The notes beneath the pieces were generated by a model. The model searched no databases and was not told the DNA's origin. It worked only from the letters and a program-made list of their open reading frames with translations. DNA of 64,000 nt. Source: Pseudarthrobacter defluvii. Lineage in GTDB: Bacteria > Actinomycetota > Actinomycetes > Actinomycetales > Micrococcaceae. Below, piece after piece: positions 42,261 through 51,208 of the stretch. The translations under genes were made by a program, and so were the position numbers. Within the stretch, counting starts at the first letter, position 1. Each line of letters opens with the position of its first letter. The stretch is taken from NCBI RefSeq assembly GCF_030323865.1, contig NZ_CP066362.1, positions 620,001 to 684,000 on the forward strand, given 5' to 3'.

Positions 42261-43265
42261 GTGAACCTGCGAGACTCCCTCCTTGCCGTCCTCGTGGCCC
42301 TGCTCTGGGGCCTGAACTTCGTTGCCATCGACATCGGGCTGCACGCGGGCGGACAAGACTTCCCGCCGCTGCTGTTCGTTGCCATGCGCTTCGTCCTGGT
42401 GGTCTTCCCGTGGATCTTCTTCATCAGGAAACCGGATGTCAGCTGGAAGGCCATCATCGGCGTCGGACTCTTCATGAGCGCCGGACAGTTCGGCCTTCTC
42501 TACCTTGCCATGGCACTGGGCATGCCCGCAGGGCTCGCTTCCCTGGTCCTGCAGGCGCAGGTTCTGCTGACAGTCCTCCTCGCTGCCGCCTTCCTGGGCG
42601 AACGCCCCACCCGGCGGCAGCTCGCGGGAGTGGTGCTCGGCGTCGCCGGCCTCGCGCTCGTGGCTGTGGGCCGCAGTGCCGTGGCCCCGCTGCTGCCGCT
42701 GGTCATCGTCCTGGCCGCGGCCCTGTCATGGGCAGCCGGCAATGTCATCGTCCGCAGGGCCAAAGCAGCGTCGGGTCTGGGGCTGGTGGTCTGGTCCGGC
42801 GCTGTGGTTCCACTCCCGCTGGGCGCGCTGTCCCTACTGCTGGACGGGCCGGACACCGTGTGGCAGTCACTGTCCACCCTCCAGGCCCCGACTGTCCTTA
42901 GTGCCCTCTATACCGCAGTTTTCGCTTCACTGGTGGGCTACGGAATCTGGAATCGGCTCCTTGCCAGCCACCCGTCGTCGGCCGTTGTCCCCTTCACCCT
43001 GCTGGTCCCGGTGGTGGGCATGACCGCTGCGTGGCTGGTCCTTGCGGAGGTGCCGTCGCCTACGGAGATGGCGGGCGGACTGCTCCTGCTGGGTGGTGTT
43101 GCGACGGCGGTGCTGACCAGTGGGGGCCGTCGTCGTCAGCGTCGGGAGGCGGAGCCGCTGCCGGACCTGGGTGCAGGCCTGGCCGCAGGGGATCCTGACG
43201 ACGGCTGGCGCTTGGCTGCCGCAGCCGGGCCTCCGGCCGGGGTCCGGGAAGCGGAGGGCCGCTGA
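42261..43265 (+). CDS. EamA/DMT-family transporter
   Basis: 334 residues from a GTG, ten membrane helices in two EamA repeats (ALLWGLNFVAIDIGLHAGGQ at the start; LAAALSWAAGNVIVRRAKAA in the second). Members export amino acids or other small metabolites. The family ends near residue 290; the last 45 residues (after LLLLGGVATAVLTSGG) are a basic, low-complexity tail that overlaps the convergent membrane-protein gene by 130 bp. Regulated by the divergent LysR gene by context. Confidence 0.9.
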   Translation: MNLRDSLLAVLVALLWGLNFVAIDIGLHAGGQDFPPLLFVAMRFVLVVFPWIFFIRKPDVSWKAIIGVGLFMSAGQFGLLYLAMALGMPAGLASLVLQAQVLLTVLLAAAFLGERPTRRQLAGVVLGVAGLALVAVGRSAVAPLLPLVIVLAAALSWAAGNVIVRRAKAASGLGLVVWSGAVVPLPLGALSLLLDGPDTVWQSLSTLQAPTVLSALYTAVFASLVGYGIWNRLLASHPSSAVVPFTLLVPVVGMTAAWLVLAEVPSPTEMAGGLLLLGGVATAVLTSGGRRRQRREAEPLPDLGAGLAAGDPDDGWRLAAAAGPPAGVREAEGR

Positions 43266-43834
43266 AGGGTGGCTGCCTGGGTGCCGGCCCGCGGAGCCAC
43301 ATTCCGCTGGCCCGCCTGCGGACGCTGAGCCGCTGACCTGCCTTGGCCCTGGGCGGCTCCCCTGGCCGCGGGGCGGGCTGCAGGAGAAGTTCCGCGGCCT
43401 GCGGACGAAGGCCTGCGCGCCGCCGTCGTCCGTCCCTTGCCCGGCCACAAGGCACCCAGGAACAGGATGCCGAAGGTTGCCGCAAGGGCACCGGCAGCGC
43501 CGATGAAGTAGTTGTCGGGGTCGCGGGTGGGGAGCGGGGTGCCCAGGAAGGACGACTGGCCGTCGAACGCCAATTCCCAGGTGCTGAGGAACGCCAGCGA
43601 AAAGCCGAGGGCCAGGGCGGTCCCGGCACCTGCGGCCAGCAGGGCAAAGCGCCGCCGCCGGAGCAGGATCTCGGCCAGCGCGGCAAGGTAGGCCAGCGCC
43701 AGGACACCCAGGAATGCGACGAACACCGGCTCGGCGAGGGTCATTGCGGTGAGCACCAGCAGTCCCGCAGCGACGATGCCGCAGATCACCGCAAACTTTC
43801 CGCTCTTTCCCGTATGGCGCATGTGCTCCATCAT
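43136..43834 (-). CDS. Small membrane protein with Ala/Arg/Gly-rich tail
   Basis: 232 residues. Four to five membrane helices in the first 135 residues (FAVICGIVAAGLLVLTAMTL, FVAFLGVLALAYLAALAEIL, GAAGALAATFGILFLGALWP), then a basic low-complexity cytoplasmic tail to the end. Its start overlaps the TetR stop by ATGA, making it the fourth gene of the YhgE operon. The last 130 bp are antisense to the EamA gene tail. Function unknown. Confidence 0.75.
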   Translation of the reverse strand: MMEHMRHTGKSGKFAVICGIVAAGLLVLTAMTLAEPVFVAFLGVLALAYLAALAEILLRRRRFALLAAGAGTALALGFSLAFLSTWELAFDGQSSFLGTPLPTRDPDNYFIGAAGALAATFGILFLGALWPGKGRTTAARRPSSAGRGTSPAARPAARGAAQGQGRSAAQRPQAGQRNVAPRAGTQAATLQRPSASRTPAGGPAAAAKRQPSSGSPAARPAPRSGSGSASRR

Positions 43835-44478
43835 CCCCGAGGAGCGGGCCCCTTCAGGACGTAGCCGCGCATGATGGCCATGATTGCTGCAACACTTTGG
43901 TCACGGGTGCGCTCGGGGTTGTACGTCTGCCGGTCCAGGCCCACCACGAAGCAGGCGCCAAAGATGGCGGTCTCCAGGCTGCCCCGGGACACCGAACCGT
44001 CCACCGGGTATGCCTTGGCCACCTTCTCCACGGCCTGGCCGATGACTTCAAGGAGCTCCGCACGCAGGACGGAGAACGTGCCCTGCCACTCGCTGGGGAT
44101 CCGCCAGTTCTCACTTACCCAGAGGCGGGCGAAGGAAGGGTACTCCGCCATGAAATCCATGGCCTGCCCGATCATCGCCTCCATGGCCAGCAGCGGGTCG
44201 CTGCCCGTTCCTTCGGCGTCGGCGGCCTCGAGGAGCCGCGCCTTGAGGATGTCCACGCCATGCCGCAGGAGCTGCGCGATCAGCTCTGACTTGCTGCCGA
44301 AGTTGTAGTACACCGTGCCCTTGGAGACCCCCGCGGCCGCCGCGATCTCGTCGACCGTGACGCTGGCCGCCCCGCGCTCGCCGATCAGCTCCATGGAGGC
44401 ATCGAAGAGCTTCTGGCGGGTGGCGTTGGTCCGGGCCGGGCGGAGGCTCTTGGCAGCGGCCATGGGTTCTGTGGTCAT
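43831..44478 (-). CDS. TetR-family regulator
   Basis: 215 residues. HTH SVTVDEIAAAAGVSKGTVYY followed by NFGSKSELIAQLL, then an all-helical ligand domain (MEAMIGQAMDFMAEYPSFAR). Overlaps the permease stop upstream and the membrane-protein start downstream by four bases each. A palindromic site at the operon promoter (47328-47345) is a good operator candidate, so it probably represses its own operon until a membrane-active or hydrophobic ligand binds. Confidence 0.92.
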   Translation of the reverse strand: MTTEPMAAAKSLRPARTNATRQKLFDASMELIGERGAASVTVDEIAAAAGVSKGTVYYNFGSKSELIAQLLRHGVDILKARLLEAADAEGTGSDPLLAMEAMIGQAMDFMAEYPSFARLWVSENWRIPSEWQGTFSVLRAELLEVIGQAVEKVAKAYPVDGSVSRGSLETAIFGACFVVGLDRQTYNPERTRDQSVAAIMAIMRGYVLKGPAPRG

Positions 44479-46511
44479 ACTGCGATCTCCGGTTTCAGCG
44501 TCTTGAGCGTCCAGAACTTATTCTTGCGCACTGCGAGCGTGGACAGCACCGCCCCCAGCAGGGTGTAACCCACAAGACCCGCCAGGGTGGGGAGGATCAT
44601 TGACAGGTCACCGCCGTAGATCAGGTGCCGCATGCCGGTCACTACATATCCCATGGGCAGGACCTGGTGCACCACATGCAGCGGCTGCGGGGTGGTCTGC
44701 CACGGGAACGTGCCGCCGGACGACACCAGCTGCAGGACCAGGAGGATCAGCACCACCAGCTTTCCGGGGGAACCCAGCAGCGCCACGATGCCCTGGATGA
44801 GGGCGCTGAAGGCCATGGCAGCGGCCAGCATCAGCAGCCACATCAGGACCGGGTGGGCGGGATTGAGCCCCAGTGCCACGTCCGCCACCAGGGTCAACAG
44901 CGAGGCCTGGACCACCGAGACCAGGAAGAAGGGCAGCCAGCCGCCCAGGGCGATCTTCCACGACGGCGCGTTGGAGGCAAGTGCCCGCTGCGTGATGGGG
45001 CGCATGGCCTGGACCAGCATGAAGATCCCGATCCACATGGCCAGCGTGAGGAAGAACGGTGCCAGGCCTGCGCCGTAGGACCCTGCCTTGGCCTGGGAGA
45101 CGTTGCTGACCGCCACGGGATCGGCCATCACCTGGGACAGGTTGTTCTTTTGGGCGTCGTCGGGGTTGGGGACCTGCCCGGCGCCCTTCCCGATCTCGTC
45201 CGCCAGGGTCCGTGAGCCGGTGGCTGCCTGCGCCGCGCCGTCGGAAACCTGGGCTGCGCCGATGTCCACTTTGTGTGCCCCGTCGGCAAGGCCTGCGGCA
45301 CCGTCGACGGCTGACTGCTCACCGGCTGCCAGCGCTGCGGCCCCGCTGTGCAGCTGGTCAGCCCCTGCCGAGGCCTGCCCGATGGCGTCCGTGAGTGCCG
45401 GCATGCCGGCCGCCAGCTGTGCGGCCCCCGCGCTGACTGCCTGGGAACCGTCGGCGAGCTGCTGGACCTGGGCCGCGTCTGTGTGGATTTTGCTCTTGGC
45501 GGCTGCCACCGGACTGGAAGCCGCTGCCGCGTCGAAGTCTGCCAGGACCTTGTTGGCCTGGTCCTGGGTCAGGACGCCGGAGGCCACCAGCTGGCTGTTG
45601 GACTCCACCACGCGGGACCGGAGGCCCTGGTCTGCGGCGTCCAGCTGGGCGGCCACATCCTGGACCCTGGCGTTGAGCTGGGCGTTTCCGGCCGCGACCT
45701 GGGCGGCGCCGGAAGCAAGCCTTTGCGTGTCTGCGGGCAGGGTGGCCGTTTTGTCCTTGAGGACCGCCAGGCCGCTGCTGAGCTGCCCTGCGCCGTCGGA
45801 CAGTTGGTTGGCGCCGTCCCGCAGCTTCAGCTGGCCGGCGTACAACTGGTCCGCCCCGCTGCTCAGCGCCGAGGTCCCTTCGTGAAGGGTAACCGTTCCG
45901 TCCCTGAGCGTGGCCACACCGTCGGCCAGCTGGTTGGCGCCGTCCGCGGCCTGGACCATCTTGGAGTGGATGGTGCCGAAACCTGTCAGCAACTGGTTGG
46001 CGGTCTCCTCACCCACTTCCTTCGCCACAGTGGAGTGCACGGCAGTGGTCAGCTTGTCCACGATGGTGCTCAGGAGGTAATTGTTCGCATCGTTGGTGGT
46101 GACGTTCAGCATCGCCTGGCTGGCCGAGTCGAAGCTGCCCGGGGACACCAGGTTGGCGGAAAAGTCCTTGGGAATCCGGAGTGCAAAGGCGTACTGCCCG
46201 CTCCTGACGCCTGCATCGGCCGCCGCGGAGCTGTCCACAGGAATCCAGTGGAACACGTTGCCGTCCACCAGGCTGTCCGCCACCTTGGTCCCGGCCTCCA
46301 GCCGGGTCCCGTCTGCAGCTGTCGCGCCGGAGTCCTCCACCACCAGGGCGGCGTCCAGGTTGTTGAGGTGCCCGTAGGGATCCCAGTTCGCGTAGAGGTA
46401 AACAGCGCCGTAAAGCAGCGGGACCATGGCCAGGGCCAGGATGGTCAGCTTTGGCAGCAGCCCGCCGGTCATGCGCTTGAGTTCGGAGCGGGCCAGCCGC
46501 AGGACAGTCAC
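44475..46511 (-). CDS. YhgE/Pip-family ABC-2-type membrane protein
   Basis: 678 residues. One N-terminal helix (ILALAMVPLLYGAVYLYANW), a long extracellular region with helical heptad-like repeats (GANQLADGVATLRDG, SALSSGADQLYAG, DGAGQLSSG and others), then five C-terminal helices of the ABC-2 type (WIGIFMLVQAMRP, MWLLMLAAAMAFSALIQGIV, MRHLIYGGDLSMILPTLAGL). YhgE/Pip proteins are linked to phage receptors and to drug or lipid export. It is coupled by overlap to a degenerate ATPase upstream and TetR downstream. Confidence 0.9.
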   Translation of the reverse strand: MTVLRLARSELKRMTGGLLPKLTILALAMVPLLYGAVYLYANWDPYGHLNNLDAALVVEDSGATAADGTRLEAGTKVADSLVDGNVFHWIPVDSSAAADAGVRSGQYAFALRIPKDFSANLVSPGSFDSASQAMLNVTTNDANNYLLSTIVDKLTTAVHSTVAKEVGEETANQLLTGFGTIHSKMVQAADGANQLADGVATLRDGTVTLHEGTSALSSGADQLYAGQLKLRDGANQLSDGAGQLSSGLAVLKDKTATLPADTQRLASGAAQVAAGNAQLNARVQDVAAQLDAADQGLRSRVVESNSQLVASGVLTQDQANKVLADFDAAAASSPVAAAKSKIHTDAAQVQQLADGSQAVSAGAAQLAAGMPALTDAIGQASAGADQLHSGAAALAAGEQSAVDGAAGLADGAHKVDIGAAQVSDGAAQAATGSRTLADEIGKGAGQVPNPDDAQKNNLSQVMADPVAVSNVSQAKAGSYGAGLAPFFLTLAMWIGIFMLVQAMRPITQRALASNAPSWKIALGGWLPFFLVSVVQASLLTLVADVALGLNPAHPVLMWLLMLAAAMAFSALIQGIVALLGSPGKLVVLILLVLQLVSSGGTFPWQTTPQPLHVVHQVLPMGYVVTGMRHLIYGGDLSMILPTLAGLVGYTLLGAVLSTLAVRKNKFWTLKTLKPEIAV

Positions 46512-47287
46512 TTGGCAACCTCGGTTTCGAGTGTGGTTCGGGTGTGTTCCGGGTCCTGCCCGGCTTCGGCGGCGTGCTTGCCGGGATGGCTGCCGGCGGA
46601 GGCCGTGTCGTCGTCGGCGTGGTCGTCGTCGAGCGGGTCGGAGCCGTCGGAAAGGACAGGGGCGGGCACCTCATTGCCGATTGCGGCAACCGGGCCGTCC
46701 CACCAAGCGGGGACGGCACTGACGGCCGCCACGACGGCGAGCGGCCGCCCGGCGTCGTACGCCAGCTCCTGGAGGCGCGGCAACCAGGTGAGCCCGTCTG
46801 CACTGTGGCGGTCCGGAGAGTCCACCACCAGCAGGTCGGTGCGCGGATTGGCCAGGGCCAGTGCCGTCAGCAGCTCAAGCCGCCGCTGGGGTTCCAGCTG
46901 CTCCGTCCACAGGTCCGCGATGTCCTCGAAGCGGTTGACCTTCAGCCACGGCCCGCTGAGCAACGCCCCCCGGTAGCGGCGGGGTATCAGGGCCAGGTCC
47001 TCGGTCACCAGGTCCCGGACGCTGAGGTGCTCCTCGGGCTCGTTCACGCCGGGGGAATCCACCAGCGCCGCCGCCAGCCGCAGCTGCTTGGTCCGCGGGC
47101 TGTTGTCCCAGCTGACGTCTCCGCCGGAGGCCTTCATCCGGCCGCTGAGCAGGAGGGACAGCGCGGTCCGCTGGTCCTGGCGCTCGCCGGTGACGAGCAG
47201 GAGCCCGCCCCGGCGAACCGTCAGCGAGGTGGGCGGAAGCAGCGGGTCCCGGCGTCCTTTGGCATGGAGCTGGCGTGCTGAGAGCAA
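46508..47287 (-). CDS. ABC-type ATPase-like protein with degenerate Walker A
   Basis: 259 residues from a TTG with GAAAGG upstream. The overall fold of an ABC nucleotide-binding domain is recognisable (LTVRRGGLLLVTGERQDQRT at the P-loop position, LLALANPR-like TALALANPRTDLLVVDSPDR at Walker B). The P-loop has no GxxGxGKS/T: Lys is missing and Gln/Arg stand in its place, and the LSGGQ signature is not seen. The C-terminal 60 residues are acidic and disordered. It probably cannot use ATP in the normal way; it may be a regulatory or structural partner of the YhgE protein it overlaps. Confidence 0.8.
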   Translation of the reverse strand: MLSARQLHAKGRRDPLLPPTSLTVRRGGLLLVTGERQDQRTALSLLLSGRMKASGGDVSWDNSPRTKQLRLAAALVDSPGVNEPEEHLSVRDLVTEDLALIPRRYRGALLSGPWLKVNRFEDIADLWTEQLEPQRRLELLTALALANPRTDLLVVDSPDRHSADGLTWLPRLQELAYDAGRPLAVVAAVSAVPAWWDGPVAAIGNEVPAPVLSDGSDPLDDDHADDDTASAGSHPGKHAAEAGQDPEHTRTTLETEVAK

Positions 47288-47318
47288 TGATTGCCTTTCG
47301 CAGAAGAAGTCTGCATCA

Positions 47319-47347
47319 AGGCTAACCGAACTGACTGGTCAGTTCAA
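47319..47347 (-). promoter_or_regulatory. Promoter of the YhgE operon with overlapping TetR-type operator
   Basis: On the minus strand, -35 TTGAAC (47342-47347), a 17-bp spacer, and -10 TAGCCT (47319-47324). The dyad GAACTGACTGGTCAGTTC (47328-47345, complementary except the two central bases) covers part of the -35 and the spacer, so a bound TetR dimer would block RNA polymerase. The TTG start of the ATPase-like gene is at 47287. Confidence 0.75.
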
Positions 47348-47353
47348 ATAGAG

Positions 47354-48808
47354 TCAGAGGCCGTATTTCTCCAGCAGGCGGAGCCATACCTCGCTGATGG
47401 TGGGGTAGGAGGGGACCGCGTGCCAGAGCCGGTCCAGCGGCACCTCGCCCACTACGGCGATGGTGGCCGCGTGCAGCAGTTCGGCCACGTCCGGGCCCGC
47501 GAAGGTGGCGCCCAGCAGGACCTTGCGGTCCTCGTCCACCACCAGCTGCGCCCAGCCTTCATAGTTCTCCGAGTGCAGTGAGGACCCCGCCACCTGGATG
47601 GGCAGTTCCACCGAGGACGCGTTGAATCCGTCCTTGCGGGCGGCCTGCAGCGTGCGTCCAACGCTGGCCAGCTCCGGGTCCGTGAAGACGACGCTGGGCA
47701 CGGCATGCTGGTTTGCTGTTTGGGCATACCGGCTCCAGTCTCCGGGGGAGCCCTTGAGTTCGCCTTTGGCGCGGGCCGCGATGGCAGCGCCGGTGGCGCG
47801 TGCCTCGTACTTGCCCTGGTGGGTGAAGAGATTCTTGCCCGCCGCGTCTCCCACGGCGTAGAGCCAGGGCTCGTCGCCGGGTGTTTGCTGGACCAGGCCG
47901 GACATGTCCGCCGTCAGGGACAGGTGCCCGTGTTCGTCCGGCTCAAAGCCGACGTTTTCCAGGCCAAGGCCCTCCAATGCCGGGTGCCTGCCGGTGGAAA
48001 CCAGCACCTTCTCCGACGTGACCGTGGATCCGTCGCCCAGGCTGACGGTGATGGTGCCGTCATCATTCCCGCTGATCCGTTCCGTGGATGTATGGAGTCG
48101 GAGTTCCACCCCGTCCGCCCGCAGTCCCGCCGCCACCAGTTCCGAGGCCTCTTTCGGAAAGCTGCCCAATAATCCGCTGCGCGCCACCAGTGTGACGCTG
48201 GAGCCAAGCCGGGCGAAGGCCTGGGCCAGTTCGGTCCCGGCCACGCCGCCGCCCAGTACTGTCAGCCGGTCCGGCACCTCGCTTGCCGAGGTCGCCTCAC
48301 GCGTTCCCCATACCTGCACATCCTGCAGGCCTTCGATTGGCGGCGTGTTGGGGGCTGAACCGGTGGCCAGCACCACGGCATGCCGCGCCCGCAGCAGGTG
48401 TTGCGTCCCGTCCAGGCCGGCCACTTCCACCGTCTTTGGTCCCGTGAGCCAGCCGTGGCCGCGCACCAACTCGATGCCGGTGTCCTTTACCCATGAAACC
48501 TGGCTTTCATCCTGCCAGTTGGACGTGAAGTAGTTCCTGCGTTCCAGGACGGCGGCGGCATCCAAGGTCCGGGTCACCGCTTCCTTGGCGCCGGGGGTAG
48601 TCTGCGCTCCATGCAGTGCGGTGCCGGGGCGCAGCAGGGCCTTGGAGGGCATGCACGCCCAGTAGGAGCATTCGCCGCCCACCAGTTCCGCTTCCACGAG
48701 CACGGCCGTGAGCCCGCCCTCGACGACGCGGCCCGCCGCGTTTTCCCCCACGGCGCCTGCGCCGATAACAACAACATCAAATTCGCGCTCAGCGGCCTCG
48801 GGCATCAT
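47354..48808 (-). CDS. Pyridine nucleotide-disulfide oxidoreductase (lipoamide dehydrogenase/mercuric reductase type)
   Basis: 484 residues. FAD motif VVVIGAGAVGENAA at the N-terminus, redox pair GGECSYWACMPSKALL (Cys-x4-Cys), NAD domain LGGGVAGTELAQAFARLGS, and the C-terminal dimerisation region with HAVPSYPTISEVW (catalytic His-Glu side). The exact substrate is not clear; it is a stand-alone copy with no 2-oxo acid dehydrogenase partners. The start at 48808 is chosen because TAGGCT lies exactly 6 bp upstream, the leaderless layout; another ATG follows at once. Confidence 0.9.
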   Translation of the reverse strand: MMPEAAEREFDVVVIGAGAVGENAAGRVVEGGLTAVLVEAELVGGECSYWACMPSKALLRPGTALHGAQTTPGAKEAVTRTLDAAAVLERRNYFTSNWQDESQVSWVKDTGIELVRGHGWLTGPKTVEVAGLDGTQHLLRARHAVVLATGSAPNTPPIEGLQDVQVWGTREATSASEVPDRLTVLGGGVAGTELAQAFARLGSSVTLVARSGLLGSFPKEASELVAAGLRADGVELRLHTSTERISGNDDGTITVSLGDGSTVTSEKVLVSTGRHPALEGLGLENVGFEPDEHGHLSLTADMSGLVQQTPGDEPWLYAVGDAAGKNLFTHQGKYEARATGAAIAARAKGELKGSPGDWSRYAQTANQHAVPSVVFTDPELASVGRTLQAARKDGFNASSVELPIQVAGSSLHSENYEGWAQLVVDEDRKVLLGATFAGPDVAELLHAATIAVVGEVPLDRLWHAVPSYPTISEVWLRLLEKYGL

Positions 48809-48850
48809 GTGCAAAGCCTAGCCGGGGATGACCTGGCTGACAGCACAAAA

Positions 48851-48882
48851 AAGGTCCGCACCGGCGAACCGGTGCGGACCTT
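48851..48882 (-). terminator. Terminator after tRNA-Arg(ACG)
   Basis: AAGGTCCGCACCGG and its complement form a 14-bp stem with loop CGAA (48851-48882); the run of A before it reads as T on the minus strand, directly downstream of the tRNA. Confidence 0.85.
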
Positions 48883-48887
48883 GTTGG

Positions 48888-48961
<74 letters not shown>

Positions 48962-49060
48962 ATTCCGTGTCCCGGGAGAAGAACCGCTCTCCCTGAACCT
49001 CGAATTACTTTACGCGAGCCGGGGCGTGATGCCAAATCGAAGCGGCTGTAATCTGCGCGA

Positions 49061-49074
49061 CTAGACCGGTCTAG
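49061..49074. promoter_or_regulatory. Perfect 14-bp palindrome upstream of pckG
   Basis: CTAGACCGGTCTAG, a perfect dyad about 165 bp before the pckG start and directly next to the CRP-like site. Regulator unknown. Confidence 0.5.
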
Positions 49075-49088
49075 GTGACCTTTGTCAC
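49075..49088. promoter_or_regulatory. CRP/GlxR-like site upstream of pckG
   Basis: GTGACCTTTGTCAC, i.e. GTGA-N6-TCAC, the core of the CRP-family consensus. Control of gluconeogenic PEP carboxykinase by a cAMP-type regulator would be sensible; binding is inferred. Confidence 0.5.
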
Positions 49089-49182
49089 TTAATTCGTCTT
49101 TTCGCGGCAATAATTCCTTGATTTCCCGCGGAATTCACTTTTGGTGACCGGAAATGTCAGTCAAGCTCCCCAAAAACTCCAC

Positions 49183-49194
49183 TGGTCCGGACCA
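49183..49194. promoter_or_regulatory. Third palindrome upstream of pckG
   Basis: TGGTCCGGACCA, a perfect 12-bp dyad with central CG, 44 bp before the pckG ATG, where a bound protein could block initiation. Confidence 0.45.
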
Positions 49195-49237
49195 TAGCAT
49201 TTAGGACACACCGATGAACCCGAGGAAGGGAACTGCA

Positions 49238-51070
49238 ATGGGCGATCTGGCGCAGAAGCCGCTGCTTGAGAAAGCACCCACCACACATGCCGGCCTGCTG
49301 GCATGGGTCGAAGAGGTTGCTGAGCTTACGCAGCCGGACCGCATCTACTGGGTTGACGGCTCCGAAGAGGAAAACACCCGCCTCACGGACGAGCTCGTTG
49401 CTGCCGGCACCCTGACCAGGCTCAACCCGGACCTGTTCCCGAACTCCTTCGCCGCGTTCTCGGATCCCGCTGACGTTGCCCGCGTCGAGGAGCAGACGTT
49501 CATCTGCTCCGAAAACAAGCGCGACGCCGGCTTCACCAACAACTGGATGGATCCGCGGGAGATGAAGGACAAGCTGCGTGGCCTGTTCGCCGGCTCCATG
49601 CGCGGCCGCACCATGTACGTCATCCCGTTCGTCATGGGCCACCTCGACGCCGAGGACCCCAAGTTTGGCGTCGAAATCACCGACAGCGCCTACGTGGTTG
49701 CCTCCATGCGCATCATGGCCAACATCGGTACCGCGGTGCTGGACAAGATCACCGAGACCAACGCCTTCTTCGTCCCGGCACTGCACTCCCTGGGCGCGCC
49801 CCTCGAGCCCGGCCAGGACGACGTCGCATGGCCCTGCAACCCGGACAAGTGGATCGTCCACTTCCCCGAAGAGCGCTCCATCTGGTCCTTCGGCTCCGGC
49901 TACGGCGGAAACGCCCTGCTGGGAAAGAAGTGCTACGCGCTGCGCATCGCCTCGGTGATGGCCCGTGACGAGGGCTGGCTGGCCGAGCACATGCTCATCC
50001 TCAAGCTGACCTCGCCGGAAAAGAAGAATTACTACGTTTCCGCCGCCTTCCCCTCCGCCTGCGGCAAGACCAACCTCGCGCTGCTCGATCCCACCATCGA
50101 AGGCTGGGAAGTGGAGACCCTGGGCGATGACATCACCTGGATGCGGATCGGCAAGGAAGGCGAACTCCGCGCCACCAACCCGGAAGCGGGCCTCTTCGGC
50201 GTTGCCCCCGGCACCGGCTGGGGCACCAACCCCAACGCCATGCGCGCCATCGCCAAGGGCCACAGCATCTTCACCAACGTCGCCCTGACCGACGATGGCG
50301 GCGTGTGGTGGGAAGGAATGACGGACGAGGTTCCGGCGCACCTGACCGACTGGCAGGGCAATTCCTGGACCCCTGATTCGGACAAGCCGGCTGCTCACCC
50401 GAACTCCCGGTTCTGCACGCCGATCGCGCAGATCGACATGCTTGCCGAGGAGTACTACAGCCCGGAAGGCGTGGAGCTTTCCGCCATCCTCTTCGGCGGA
50501 CGCCGCAAGACCACCGTTCCGCTGGTCACCCAGGCCCGCAGCTGGACCAACGGCATCTTCATGGGCTCCACGCTGTCCTCCGAGACCACGGCCGCGGCCG
50601 CGGGCCAGGTGGGCGTGCTCCGCCGGGACCCCATGGCCATGCTGCCGTTCATCGGCTATGACGCCGGCGACTACCTGAAGCACTGGATCAGCGTCTCCGG
50701 CAAGGCCAACCCGGAACGCCTGCCCCACATCTTCCTAGTGAACTGGTTCCGCCGCACAGCTGACGGCGGCTTCGCCTGGCCCGGCTTCGGCGACAACGCC
50801 CGCGTCCTCAAGTGGGCCATCGAACGCATCGAGGGCAAGGCCGACGCCGTCGAGACCCCCATCGGATACGTCCCCGCCGGGCACGCGCTGGACGTCACCG
50901 GCCTGGACTTGACCCACGCCCACGTTGAAGACGCCGTCCGCGTCGACCGCGAAGAGTGGGATGCGGAGCTCGCCTCCATTGAGGAGTGGTACGCCAAGTT
51001 CGGCGACTCGCTGCCGGATGCCCTGCGCTCCGAGCTCGATTCCCTGAAGGACCGGATGTCCAGGCACTAG
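49238..51070 (+). CDS. pckG: Phosphoenolpyruvate carboxykinase (GTP)
   Basis: 610 residues, the length of the GTP enzyme. It converts oxaloacetate and GTP to PEP, the entry to gluconeogenesis. The kinase-1a loop [15 protein letters not shown], the metal/substrate segments [11 protein letters not shown] and [16 protein letters not shown], and [14 protein letters not shown] near residue 420 are clear. The ATG at 49238 follows GAGGAAGGG at good spacing and is preferred to an in-frame ATG at 49214. A 276-bp leader region with three palindromes precedes it, and a strong terminator follows, so it is a single-gene unit. Confidence 0.97.
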   Translation: MGDLAQKPLLEKAPTTHAGLLAWVEEVAELTQPDRIYWVDGSEEENTRLTDELVAAGTLTRLNPDLFPNSFAAFSDPADVARVEEQTFICSENKRDAGFTNNWMDPREMKDKLRGLFAGSMRGRTMYVIPFVMGHLDAEDPKFGVEITDSAYVVASMRIMANIGTAVLDKITETNAFFVPALHSLGAPLEPGQDDVAWPCNPDKWIVHFPEERSIWSFGSGYGGNALLGKKCYALRIASVMARDEGWLAEHMLILKLTSPEKKNYYVSAAFPSACGKTNLALLDPTIEGWEVETLGDDITWMRIGKEGELRATNPEAGLFGVAPGTGWGTNPNAMRAIAKGHSIFTNVALTDDGGVWWEGMTDEVPAHLTDWQGNSWTPDSDKPAAHPNSRFCTPIAQIDMLAEEYYSPEGVELSAILFGGRRKTTVPLVTQARSWTNGIFMGSTLSSETTAAAAGQVGVLRRDPMAMLPFIGYDAGDYLKHWISVSGKANPERLPHIFLVNWFRRTADGGFAWPGFGDNARVLKWAIERIEGKADAVETPIGYVPAGHALDVTGLDLTHAHVEDAVRVDREEWDAELASIEEWYAKFGDSLPDALRSELDSLKDRMSRH

Positions 51071-51093
51071 CAGCCGCCCGACCTTCCATACGA

Positions 51094-51133
51094 CGACGGC
51101 CCCGCACCTTTGCGAAAAGGTGCGGGGCCGTCG
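51094..51133 (+). terminator. Terminator of pckG
   Basis: An 18-bp perfect stem (51094-51111 with 51116-51133) capped by a GCGA tetraloop, 23 bp past the stop, followed by a short T-rich segment. Confidence 0.85.
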
Positions 51134-51208
51134 CCGTTCTCCAACAGGGGCCTCCGCCGCCGTGGGTTCCCTGGCTGAGCGAAGCGAAGTCAGGGAGGCG
51201 GTGGGGAC

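Noticed and set aside
46508..47287. Calling this gene an ordinary ABC transporter ATP-binding protein
   Set aside because: The P-loop lysine and signature motif are missing, so an active ATPase cannot be claimed.
49157..50728. 523-codon minus-strand frame inside pckG
   Set aside because: Mirror of a highly conserved enzyme; the translation has no family features.
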